A stretch of DNA of 64,000 nucleotides from JAJECS01 sp965198185 (GTDB lineage: Bacteria; Chloroflexota; UBA11872). The notes beneath the pieces are model-generated. The model saw only the letters and a list, made by a program, of their open reading frames with translations. It was not told where the DNA came from and did no database searches. Numbering within the stretch: position 1 is the stretch's first letter; each line of letters starts with the position of its first letter. The stretch is taken from the NCBI GenBank assembly GCA_965198185.1, contig CBDAOU010000001.1, forward strand, positions 930,001 to 994,000, in the 5' to 3' direction. Shown here in pieces: positions 52,428 through 60,844 of the stretch. The position numbers and the translations under genes were made by a program.

Positions 52428-54617
52428 CTAGCGGCCGTGGTACCACCGTTGAATCACGGCCCTGGCGATGGCTGCGGCTTCGGGAGTCACGCCGGTCGTA
52501 AACGCGTCGGTGAACGCTGTCTCAAAGGGTGGTCGCTCCGCATATACGCAAGGAATGTCTAAGATTCTATTCATCCAACAGTAGCTGTAGAGAGGAATAC
52601 GGCCATTCGTCGTGGCAATCATCCTGGCCAAGCCATTGTGAAACGATGCCGAATCCAATGATCGATATAGGTCGAGAAAGAACGTTACACCAATATACTC
52701 GTGACAGGAAGCGTTGCTGCTCTGGAAGGCATCATTGACGCTATTGGTCGGGCAGTCTACCTGTCGATCAGGTCGTTGAAAGTCAGCAACGCTAGGAGTC
52801 CAATTGGGGGGACGATAGCCCAATCCGAGCTCAACGACTGCAGCCATCCCCTCAGTTGCCCAATACGGAACTTCGTACCCATTATGGTGGGCCATGAATC
52901 GACGGACCAGTTGTCTTCGCGCCTCTCGTAATTCAGACGCAGAGCCAGGGACAACAAAATCTGTCAAACGCACATGGTGCCCGGGAAACGGTACCTGTGT
53001 AAACGCAACCACTTCATTCAACACGCTTTCTATGGTTCCCAGCGTATGGACGATGGCCGTCGAATCGTTGGCACTGTCCCGGCTATTGACGAGAACGATG
53101 CGTACGCGGCCGGAGAGCGGTAGAAAGACATCCTTTTCTACAACGGAATACTCGCTAGCCTCATGATTGACAGCCGCGGCATACTCCTCTGGCTCGCCGT
53201 TGAAGTAGGGAGGGGAAGGGAAGAGGGCCTGACGGTCGGTGATGCCGCCAGTGGCGGCAAAGCCGCGCAGGATCCGCATGATGAGATCCATCCCGTGAAG
53301 CCACTCGTTGGCGCCAGTGCGTGGATTCGTGCGATTATATCCATAGAAGAGATCCTCGGTAATGGTAGTTTCATAGCCTTCAAAGCTGTCCAGATACGGC
53401 ATGTCAAGCATGATGTTGAGAATGTTATCGATTTCTTCATGTTTGCCATTGTATTGGGGGTTTCGTGCCTCGGGAAGCACGAGGGCTTGCGTCACCACGA
53501 TTTCAGCAAGTCTCAGCTCGCCCCAGGTGACGCCATCGCGAATCCAGGGCTTTAGCATCAGCTTGCGGAACGATGACGGCCATTGGGTTTCGGTGGCGTT
53601 GAGCAAGACACTGAGGAGGAGAGGCTGGGCGGGGCCTATATGCTTGCGAGCCCAGGGGATATCGGCGAATGCGCTAATCATGCGCAGCGCGCCTTGGCCT
53701 TGGGCGTCGGGTAGGCGTTGGAGCCAGGCGGGCTGCCGGGCGACCAGCAGCCTGGACAGGAGCTCCTCGGAGGATGAGGCGAGCTTGCGGAGCAGGAGGA
53801 GGGAGTCTTGTTCGTGGGGGAAGACGCCGTCCGCAACCCATGGGAGGGCTCGGATGGCCGGGTGCAGGCCGGGATCGGGGGCGCGGGCGAGGGATTTCGC
53901 GGTGTCTGGAATGACGACATTGCTGAGCTGCTTCAGCTTGTCGGGCACGTTTTGGAGATTCACGCGGCCGACGGTGACGCCGGCCGCGGGCACCTTCCAG
54001 ACCACGAAGACCGTGCGCTGGGTCCGCAGCAGCTGCACGCCCGCGGGGTTACCGTCAACCTCACGTTCCTCGTAGCGGATCGGCAGCCCGTAGAGGTTGA
54101 GCCAATCGGGCTCGCCGAGGAAGCGTTCCTTGATTGCCTCGTTCTGGTCGAGCAGCGCCAGGTGGTTCCGGATGATGGTGCCGAAGGTCGCGCCCTGGTC
54201 CTCCTCGAGGACCTGATGGGGTGGCACGAACGGCAGGCTGATCCACGGATAGCGGTTCCCGAGCGCGTCGAGGGTGTTGTAGTAGTTCATGCGCTGCTTG
54301 ATGGGGTCCCACTGGAGGATGACCTTTTGGAAGGCCTGGAGCGTGAAGGGGTCCTCAGTCCAGCGCTGGCTGATGGGATAGCCGATCGCCTGGGCCTCCC
54401 GGTCGCGGACGAAATCCCACATGGGCACACCGTGGGCATTGGTGACGGCGTAGCCGTCGTCCGGATCGGTCGTGTCCCCGCCGGTGATCGTGAAAAAGCA
54501 GCCGTCGTCGAGGGCGAAACCCTCGCAGTCGAGAGCGTGGACCGGCGAGGCCATCGCGAAGATCATCGCAGCGACGACGAGGCCAAACGCCAGCTTTCGC
54601 ACCCAGACCCCCAGCAT
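52428..54617 (-). CDS. secreted protein of unknown family, paralog 2
   Basis: Intact 729-residue relative of the preceding gene. Signal peptide (VRKLAFGLVVAAMIFAMASP, cut near VHAL), then DCEGFALDDGCFFTITGGDT, a long N-terminal domain with LQAFQKVILQWDPIKQRMNY and LLDQNEAIKERFLGEPDWLN, and a more diverged C-terminal half. A segment near residue 600 (RRFMAHHNGYEVPYWATEGM) resembles a gluzincin-type helix, but HExxH is not complete. The ending QRWYHGR matches paralog 1. Similarity falls from the N- to the C-terminus, as if the second half were under diversifying pressure. Function unknown. Confidence 0.7.
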   Translation of the reverse strand: MLGVWVRKLAFGLVVAAMIFAMASPVHALDCEGFALDDGCFFTITGGDTTDPDDGYAVTNAHGVPMWDFVRDREAQAIGYPISQRWTEDPFTLQAFQKVILQWDPIKQRMNYYNTLDALGNRYPWISLPFVPPHQVLEEDQGATFGTIIRNHLALLDQNEAIKERFLGEPDWLNLYGLPIRYEEREVDGNPAGVQLLRTQRTVFVVWKVPAAGVTVGRVNLQNVPDKLKQLSNVVIPDTAKSLARAPDPGLHPAIRALPWVADGVFPHEQDSLLLLRKLASSSEELLSRLLVARQPAWLQRLPDAQGQGALRMISAFADIPWARKHIGPAQPLLLSVLLNATETQWPSSFRKLMLKPWIRDGVTWGELRLAEIVVTQALVLPEARNPQYNGKHEEIDNILNIMLDMPYLDSFEGYETTITEDLFYGYNRTNPRTGANEWLHGMDLIMRILRGFAATGGITDRQALFPSPPYFNGEPEEYAAAVNHEASEYSVVEKDVFLPLSGRVRIVLVNSRDSANDSTAIVHTLGTIESVLNEVVAFTQVPFPGHHVRLTDFVVPGSASELREARRQLVRRFMAHHNGYEVPYWATEGMAAVVELGLGYRPPNWTPSVADFQRPDRQVDCPTNSVNDAFQSSNASCHEYIGVTFFLDLYRSLDSASFHNGLARMIATTNGRIPLYSYCWMNRILDIPCVYAERPPFETAFTDAFTTGVTPEAAAIARAVIQRWYHGR

Positions 54618-54646
54618 TGCGCGCCCATTGGCGGGGTTCTCAGTGT

Positions 54647-54674
54647 TCTATATGGAAACGCGGCGGCGTGTCAA
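54647..54674 (-). promoter_or_regulatory. sigma-70 promoter of secreted paralog 2
   Basis: On the minus strand TTGACA (54674-54669), 16 bases, TATAGA (54652-54647), 30 bases before the ATG. The rest of the 309-base gap to 54926 shows no gene. Confidence 0.7.
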
Positions 54675-54926
54675 TCGGCGGCCACGGAAATCGTCGAAGG
54701 CGCGGGTGCTTTGGCCGGGATATGGCCGCGCGAGTTCCGCGAAAGCGCCCCGCCCTCAGCATCGGTGCGCTACAGCAGCAGCCTCAGTGGTTGCCGAAGT
54801 GCGATCGGAGATCTTGACAGCGGAGAAAGGAACGCTGCTTCGAAGAATCCTGGGGCTGCTCGCAGGCTAGGTTTCGGAGGATGATCACCAGCCTCTAACG
54901 GTTCGCAATCGTCCTGGCAGCCTGAG

Positions 54927-55670
54927 TCAAAAGCCGTCAACCTCGTGGCCGAACCATTTGGTGATCAGCGCGTTCAGCGAGCCGTCGCCTTTCATCTCGC
55001 TGATGGCCTTGTCCAGCTTGTCCTTTAGCTGACCATCGTCTTCTCGAATGCCGATACCGACACCGAAGTCGAGCTTCACTTCCGGGCCGACGATGGCCAG
55101 CATTCCTTCGTGCTGGGCCATGCTCGCGTGGGCGAACTCTATGTCCACCAGCGCCGCATCCGCCTCGCCGCTCAGCACGGCCGCAATTGGCTCGGAAGCC
55201 AGTTCATACTCGAGCAGCGTTGCGCCCGCTTGATCCGCAAGGTAGGCGGCCTGGACCGTGGCCACTTGCGCGCCCACCTTGCCGTTGACCGCTTCGTCGC
55301 CGGCGCCGGCCACGGCGAGATAGACCGATGCGCTGGGCGGGAAGTACGGCTGCGTGAAGTCAATGACTTCGTCCCGCTCCTCCGTGATGCTCATCCCGGC
55401 CAAGATCGTGTCGTACTGGCCGTCCACGAGATTGGGAATGATGGTGTCCCACTCGTTGGTCACCCAGGTGCACTCGAGATTGGCCCGCCGGCACAGCTCG
55501 TCACCCAACTCCCGCTCAAACCCGTCGACCTCGCCGTCCTCGTTGATCACGTTGAACGGCGGATAGGCGCCCTCGGTTCCCATGCGGACGGCTTCAGGAG
55601 CTTCGGAGCAAGCCACGGAAACCGCCAGGAGCAGCGCCAGCATGGCGCCGAGGAGGATAATCCTAGCCAT
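54927..55670 (-). CDS. extracellular amino-acid-type solute-binding protein
   Basis: The 247-residue SBP_bac_3 protein has a lipoprotein-like signal (LLLAVSVAC, Cys21) and the family segments VRMGTEGAYPPFNVINEDGE, GFERELGDELCRRANLEC and ILAGMSITEERDEVIDFTQP. It would bind a polar amino acid for an ABC importer, but no permease or ATPase gene is next to it. It follows the MoaD-like gene by two bases. Confidence 0.88.
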   Translation of the reverse strand: MARIILLGAMLALLLAVSVACSEAPEAVRMGTEGAYPPFNVINEDGEVDGFERELGDELCRRANLECTWVTNEWDTIIPNLVDGQYDTILAGMSITEERDEVIDFTQPYFPPSASVYLAVAGAGDEAVNGKVGAQVATVQAAYLADQAGATLLEYELASEPIAAVLSGEADAALVDIEFAHASMAQHEGMLAIVGPEVKLDFGVGIGIREDDGQLKDKLDKAISEMKGDGSLNALITKWFGHEVDGF

Positions 55671-55672
55671 GT

Positions 55673-56008
55673 TTAGCGCGCCCGAAGCATTTGCAAAGCC
55701 CTTGGTGCGTCCCGCAAATTGCCGCTCCGTCCGCCCCCGGACATTGCCGGGAGGATCGTCAGAGTATCCCCGCCCGCCAGAGTCGAGTCCAGACCGTCGA
55801 GCGTGGCCACGTCGCGCTCATTGAGGAATAGGTTCGTCGCCTCCAGCACGTTGCCGCTCGGCGGCGTCAGCGATTCCCGCAGCGTCGGATAAACCGCGAA
55901 GAGCGCCTCGAGCGCCTCCTGCACCGCGCCCGCCTCGACGTCAACGCTGCGCGCCCCGTCCGTGTGGTGCCGCAGCACCTGGGGAATGCGGATGGTGACC
56001 GTGGGCAT
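55673..56008 (-). CDS. MoaD/ThiS-family ubiquitin-like protein with a tail beyond GG
   Basis: From ATG 56008 the 111-residue product has the beta-grasp pattern MPTVTIRIPQVLRHHTDG, VEAGAVQEALEALFAVYP, NLFLNERDV and a C-terminal GGDTLTILPAMSGG. In this family the protein normally ends at GG, which is adenylated and thiocarboxylated. Here about 20 more residues follow (GRSGNLRDAPRALQMLRAR). Either the tail is removed by a protease, as for some sulfur carriers, or the stop has been lost. The upstream open frame has no similarity. Confidence 0.75.
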   Translation of the reverse strand: MPTVTIRIPQVLRHHTDGARSVDVEAGAVQEALEALFAVYPTLRESLTPPSGNVLEATNLFLNERDVATLDGLDSTLAGGDTLTILPAMSGGGRSGNLRDAPRALQMLRAR

Positions 56009-56144
56009 GAGGCGGCGTGGGCGGGATTCGCGGCGCGGCATTTTCCGCGATGCGTCGCGTCGGTGGCAATGCCGCGGCGCCCCCTTTCGGCCGCGCGCGC
56101 CTGCGCCTACGATTGGGGGACCGGTCGGCCCAGTGAGACTTCCC

Positions 56145-56498
56145 ATGCAACCCAAGGTCATCGATCCAAGCGAGGTCGCCGTCGAGCACGTCTATCCCGA
56201 CGCCCCGAGCAAGGTCATCAAGCGCAATCTGGTGACCCACCGGGACGACGCGCCGAACTTCGGCATGCGGCTCTTCGAGGTCGAGGCCGGCGGCGCCACC
56301 GAGCATCACCAGCATCCCTGGGAGCACGAGGTGTTCGTCGTCAGCGGCAACGGCCACCTGCTGACCGACGACGGGCGCAAGCCGTTCGCGCAAGGCCAGG
56401 CCGTCTTCGTGCCGCCTAACGCCATGCACCAGTTCCAGAACACGGGAACCGCGCCGCTGCAGTTCATCTGCATGATCCCCAATAGCGGTGACCTGTAG
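56145..56498 (+). CDS. cupin-domain protein
   Basis: A 117-residue single-domain cupin starting MQPKVIDPSEVAVEHVYPD. Motif 1 is GGATEHHQHPWEHEVFVVSG with metal-binding histidines and glutamate, and motif 2 is VFVPPNAMHQFQN. The close spacing of the histidines suggests a functional metal site. Substrate unknown. It is divergent from the MoaD-like gene. Confidence 0.85.
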   Translation: MQPKVIDPSEVAVEHVYPDAPSKVIKRNLVTHRDDAPNFGMRLFEVEAGGATEHHQHPWEHEVFVVSGNGHLLTDDGRKPFAQGQAVFVPPNAMHQFQNTGTAPLQFICMIPNSGDL

Positions 56499-56596
56499 CG
56501 CGGCCCGGCGGCAACCCCGTCGTCGCCGGCGTGACGGACCGGCGAACAGTGTCGCGCTTGGCGTACGTTGACTCGGATCGGCACCCGCCGTCCGCA

Positions 56597-57340
56597 ATGA
56601 TCGCGGCATCTGGATTCCGGTTCCTGGGCCGCGGTTCCCTTCTGGTCTTTTGCGCCTGCTCGATGTTCCTGGCATTGGTCCTCACGACGGCCTGCGGGAC
56701 CGAAACCTCGCCGGAGACCGACCGGGCGGCGCTGGCTCTCCTCTATCAGGCTACCGATGGACCCAACTGGATCCGCCGCGCGAACTGGCTCACCGACGCG
56801 CCCCTGAACCAGTGGGCAGGCGTGACAACCGATGAGGACGGACGGGTTATCGGCTTGGACCTATTCCGCAACAACGTGTCCGGCGTCGTACCGACGGACG
56901 TGGGCAATCTGGACAAGCTCGTGGTTCTGAACGTGGCGAATACGCAGGACTCCCTTGGTTCGGAAGTGACCGAAGTCATTGTCGGTTTTGCAAGTCTTCT
57001 CGAGTTGGTCCTCACCGGAGAAACTACGTTTAACACCAAGAATCCGCCCGAATACAATGATTTGTACGGCTGCATTCCAAGCCGTCTGCAAGGGAAAGTG
57101 GACGCAGAGCAGTCCCACCTGGGCGGGCTACCGTTCTGCGATGGGACGAACGAGGCAGTCAACACGAACGCGCTGGCCCTTGAATACGCCGTCCTTAGAG
57201 GAGATGCAGCGGCGGTACAACGTCTCCTTCGCGACGGAGTTGACGTTGCCTGTTCCGATGACTCCGGTCCCACGGCGCTTCACGCAGCGGTCGCTAATGG
57301 GAACGTTGAAATAACTCGAATGTTGGCGCGAGCTCAATGA
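56597..57340 (+). CDS. lipoprotein with LRR-like and ankyrin repeats, 5' part of a broken gene
   Basis: From ATG 56597 there is a signal (LLVFCACSMFLALVLTTAC) with a lipobox-like end. An LRR-type N-cap follows (ALLYQATDGPNWIRRANWL, then GLDLFRNNVSGVVPTDVGNL), and then the first ankyrin repeats (ALEYAVLRGDAAAVQRLLRD, then GPTALHAAVANGNVEITRML). The frame is open from GTG 56531. It stops at TGA 57338-57340, but ankyrin repeats continue downstream in other frames, so the original protein was much longer. Confidence 0.75.
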   Translation: MIAASGFRFLGRGSLLVFCACSMFLALVLTTACGTETSPETDRAALALLYQATDGPNWIRRANWLTDAPLNQWAGVTTDEDGRVIGLDLFRNNVSGVVPTDVGNLDKLVVLNVANTQDSLGSEVTEVIVGFASLLELVLTGETTFNTKNPPEYNDLYGCIPSRLQGKVDAEQSHLGGLPFCDGTNEAVNTNALALEYAVLRGDAAAVQRLLRDGVDVACSDDSGPTALHAAVANGNVEITRMLARAQ

Positions 57341-57344
57341 ATCT

Positions 57345-58210
57345 GAACGACGAGAGCAGCGTTTCCCTCTACGAGCTTGCCCTGCAACCCGCGCTGTACG
57401 AGCGACGCCGGGATCGACATCCCCTGCTCCGGTGAGTCGACCCCACGCTGCTGCACGTCGCGGACGCCACTGACGCCGGTCGCGAAGCAATGTTCAGAGG
57501 TTTTGACACCGTGAGGCTACTTCGAGGAGCGACGGAGCTGGGATTGGAAGGGGCAACGAGGAGCTGGTCCGAGTCCTTGTCGAAGCGGGCGCAGATCCCA
57601 ATGTGGAAATCGTGCCTGACTATGAGGTCGGTTCCCATTTGGCGTATGCGGTCGAGGAGGGCAACGTGGAGATCGTGAGGCTCCTCCTTGAGGCAGGCGC
57701 AGACCCTAATGTCGCCGAGACTGAAGGAGCGCCAAGTTATCGGGCAACGCCACTTCGCTCGGGCGTCATAACGACAGGGCGGACCTGATCGAGTTCCGTT
57801 GAAGCCGGCGCTGAGCTAGGCACTAGCGGGTGATGCCATGCTCGCGGCGGCGATCATCAACGGGAGAGCGCCAGGTGGTGAGCATATTGGTCGAGGCAGG
57901 CGCGGACGTAGACGGAAGAGACGCCAAGGGCCGACCCATGCTCTACCGGGCGTTTCTCGGCGGCAATGCAAACATGGTGGGCATATTGGTAGAGGCAGGC
58001 GCGAACGTTAATGCAACTGATGCGGACGGCGAACATATTCTCTTCGACGCGATCTTGCACGGCAGTGCTGAAATAGTGGAGATATTGGTGGAGGCGGGCG
58101 CGGACGTTAATGTCAAGAACCAGTACGGGGATTCCGCGCTCGACAAGGCTAAGCTCTTCAGCAATGACGAAATGATCCGAATTCTCGTCAATGCCGGGGC
58201 GAAAGAATAA
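57345..58210 (+). pseudogene. ankyrin-repeat continuation in broken frames
   Basis: After the stop at 57340, further ankyrin units appear in shifting frames: ELVRVLVEAGADPNVEIV near 57560-57605, LAYAVEEGNVEIVRLLLEAG near 57640-57690, then an uninterrupted run from about 57875 to the TAA at 58208-58210 (SILVEAGADVDGRDAKGR, GILVEAGANVNATDADGE, EILVEAGADVNVKNQYGD). At least three frame changes lie between 57340 and 57870. The repeats pair with the lipoprotein above as one former gene. Confidence 0.7.
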
Positions 58211-58288
58211 GAGCCGTTGGACAATTGGTCAGACGGCCGACAACGAGCGCTTCCTTGGGCGAAGCGAGCGCGGTCCGACGGCAGAGGC

Positions 58289-58360
58289 GCCCCCGAGGGA
58301 ATTCGAATCCCTGTCGCCACCTTGAAAGGGTGGTGTCCTAGGCCTCTAGACGACGGGGGC
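58289..58360 (-). tRNA. tRNA-Glu (anticodon UUC)
   Basis: On the minus strand the acceptor GCCCCCG (58360-58354) pairs with CGGGGGC at 58295-58289. The anticodon loop CTTTCAA carries TTC (58326-58324), and the T arm reads AGGGATTCGAATTCCCT. The 72-base length is normal and no CCA is encoded. Confidence 0.93.
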
Positions 58361-58504
58361 CGTGGCGCGGGCGGATCACTCTAGCACCGGAGGTCAGCGC
58401 CGCCAGTCGTGCAGGACGCCCCTGTGACGCTGAAGGAGCGCCGCAACTGAAGCATCGCAATCGACGCCGCGTCTCCCAAGTATGCGGCGCGGCATGACCG
58501 GCCG

Positions 58505-59257
58505 TTGCCGGCACGTGCTCAAGACCCGGCGCGGGAGCTGCGGTCGAGGCTCGAAGCCGTCGCCGATCCGGTTCGCGCTGCCGGTGAGGCGCGGTATCTC
58601 AAGCTGGAGCGGCGGCGGGTGATCGGCACGTCGATGCCGGGCGCAGAGCGCGTGCTGACCGGCTACGTCAAGGATTTCGGCCTCCCGTCGGACCTTGACT
58701 TGCTCGACCGGCTCTTCAATGCGTCGCTCGAGGAAGCCTGGTGCGCGATCTGGATGCTGGCCGCGCAGCCGGCGTTCAACGCCGAGACCTGGCGGCTCAC
58801 CGAGGCGTGGAGCGGCACGCCGGACACCTGGGCGCTGGCCGACCCGATCTCGCTGCTGCTGGTGGCGGGCCACCTTGAGGCCAGCGTCATCACCGAGGAC
58901 ACGCTGCGTACTTGGGCCGCGCGCGAGTCGCCGTTCTGGTACCGGCGCATCGCCCTGGTGGCGACGGTGTCGCTCAACGACGGCCTCGGGGGTCCCACGC
59001 AACGGCGGCTCCGGCGGATCGGGCGCGTGCCGCCGATCGGCGAGGCGCCGCGGCCGCAACTGACGTTCGACCTGCTGGAAGCCAGCATCCACGACCGCCG
59101 GCACTTCATCCGCCTGGGCATCGGCTGGGCGCTGCGACCGTTGTCCGCGGTCGATCCCGATGGCGTGGCCGCTTTCGTCACGCGTCACCGCTCACGGCTC
59201 ACGAAGGCGATGCTGAACAAGGCGCGCCTGGGCGACGACGGGAGGCGGACATCGTGA
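58505..59257 (+). CDS. DNA alkylation repair-like HEAT-repeat protein (AlkD family)
   Basis: The 250-residue all-helical protein has the AlkD-type pattern: ELRSRLEAVADPVRAAGEAR, YLKLERRRVIGTS, and a WCAIWMLAAQ / FWYRRIALVATVSLN helix pair. A late RRHFIRLGIGWALRPLSAVD segment is typical of the family, whose members bind or excise alkylated bases without flipping them. The start is uncertain: TTG 58505 is the first possible codon in frame, and the nearby ATG is out of frame. Confidence 0.75.
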   Translation: MPARAQDPARELRSRLEAVADPVRAAGEARYLKLERRRVIGTSMPGAERVLTGYVKDFGLPSDLDLLDRLFNASLEEAWCAIWMLAAQPAFNAETWRLTEAWSGTPDTWALADPISLLLVAGHLEASVITEDTLRTWAARESPFWYRRIALVATVSLNDGLGGPTQRRLRRIGRVPPIGEAPRPQLTFDLLEASIHDRRHFIRLGIGWALRPLSAVDPDGVAAFVTRHRSRLTKAMLNKARLGDDGRRTS

Positions 59258-59263
59258 TCTCGC

Positions 59264-59851
59264 TCATTCCCGACACCGATGGCCGCGACGTCGTGACCAC
59301 CGCCGCGCCCACGCCAGCGCGACGCTCGTACCCACCGACATCGCGCCCGCGAGCAGGTTGAACAGGATGTCGACTGGGTCGAAGACGCGGCTGGGCAGAA
59401 ACAGCTGGATGCCCTCGTCGAGCAGCCCCAGCGCCGCCGTAGCCAGGATGGCGAGCAGGGGTGGCAGCGGGACGCGGCGGCCATGGCTCGCGCGCTCGGC
59501 CAGCGCTTCATAGATGAACACCCCCACCACCCCATACTCGATGAGGTGCGTGCGCTCCTCCAGACTCACCATCCGGAAGAACACCATCAGGTAAGCGGCC
59601 GTGACACCCAGCGCGACGGCGATCTCGGCCCCGCCCGGCCGCGCCTTCAATCCCTGCGTGACGACGGTCGCGCCCACCAGGAATAGGGCGAAGAAGCCGA
59701 AGAAGACCAAGGTGGTCCCCTCCAGCAAACCAGCCTCGCGCAGCGCCCCGGCCAGCGTCCGCGCCAGGCCGAGGGTGGAGTAGATCGCCACCACCACGGC
59801 CAGCGTCCACAGCCAGAGGCGCCGCTCTCGATCGGAGGAGAAGACGGTCAT
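59264..59851 (-). CDS. VanZ-like membrane protein
   Basis: The 195-residue protein has five to six hydrophobic segments and the VanZ signature: EERTHLIEYGVVGVFIYEAL, then DEGIQLFLPSRVFDPVDILF and NLLAGAMSVG. VanZ-like proteins influence cell-envelope and antibiotic response in some bacteria; their biochemical role is not settled. Confidence 0.85.
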   Translation of the reverse strand: MTVFSSDRERRLWLWTLAVVVAIYSTLGLARTLAGALREAGLLEGTTLVFFGFFALFLVGATVVTQGLKARPGGAEIAVALGVTAAYLMVFFRMVSLEERTHLIEYGVVGVFIYEALAERASHGRRVPLPPLLAILATAALGLLDEGIQLFLPSRVFDPVDILFNLLAGAMSVGTSVALAWARRWSRRRGHRCRE

Positions 59852-59979
59852 GGCCGGAACTGTATCGGGCCAGGACGCCTCGCTCAGCGGCTGTTCCCGG
59901 CATCGCTAGACTGCCGGATAGTCCGCGGTAAGGAACCGGGGCTGGGGGAACACTCATTGGACCACCGGCCGGGCGCGGC

Positions 59980-60844
59980 ATGATCTCGCTCATCCTCGAC
60001 ACGGATATCGGCGACGACGTGGACGACGCCTTCGCCCTGGCACTCGCCGCGCGGCATCCGCGCATTCGCCTGTGCGCGGTGACCACCGTGCTTGGCGACA
60101 CGCGCTGGCGCGCGGCGCTGGCGCTGCGCCTGCTGGACGAGTTGGGTGTAGACGGCGTTCCCGTGGCGGCGGGCGAACCGAGCGCCGGTCATTGACGGGA
60201 TCACGCTCTCGGGCGACGTAGTGGTTCCGCTCGGAAGCAATGATCCACGCATCGATCCCCGGTCAGTCACCGACCTCATGGCCGACGCAATCGCCGCCGC
60301 GCCGGAGCCGGTCTGGCTCGCAACCATTGGCCCCGCCACCAACGCCGCCGCCCTGTTGGCCGAGCGCCCCGAGGCGCTTGACCGTCTGGCCGGCGTCGTC
60401 ATGATGGGCGGCCGGCACGATCCGGCGAGCCCGCGCGAGCACAACTTCGGCACCGATCCCGGAGCCGCGGCCACCGTGTGCAACAGCGGTCGGCGCGTGC
60501 GCGTGGGCGACTACCTCGTCACGTCCCAAGCGCAGCTGCGGCGGGACGACCTGGCGCGCCTGCGACGCGCCCCGGGCATCGGCGCCTCGCTGGGCCTGAT
60601 GCTCGAGACCTACCTGGACCGGCGCGGTCGGGAATGGACCAGCATGTACGACCCCGCGGCGCTCACTCTGGCCCTCGGCGAGGATTTGCTGAGCCTCGAC
60701 CCGACGCCCCGGCGCGCCGAGGTGGCGGCGGGTCAGGTTCGGTTCGAGATCGCGAGCGGGCCTTCGCAGCTGCGCATCGCCGCGTCGATCGACGCCCCGG
60801 CCTTCCGCCGCGAGCTGCTCGACGTCATCAGCCGCGACGAATGA
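59980..60844 (+). CDS. inosine/uridine-preferring nucleoside hydrolase, frameshifted
   Basis: The N-terminal part has the calcium-binding cluster LILDTDIGDDVDDAFAL. It stops at TGA 60193-60195 because of a slip near 60180-60186; another frame continues as APVIDGITLSGDVVVPLGSN and runs to the true stop at 60842-60844, including VWLATIGPATNAAALL and GVVMMGGRHDP. The restored enzyme is about 287 residues, normal for IUNH nucleoside hydrolases, which split nucleosides into ribose and base. The stop overlaps the next ATG (ATGA). Confidence 0.85.

Noticed and set aside
60193..60195. TGA in the nucleoside hydrolase as a selenocysteine codon, given the nearby selC
   Set aside because: Sequence after the TGA in that frame has no family similarity; the protein resumes in another frame, so a slip explains it.
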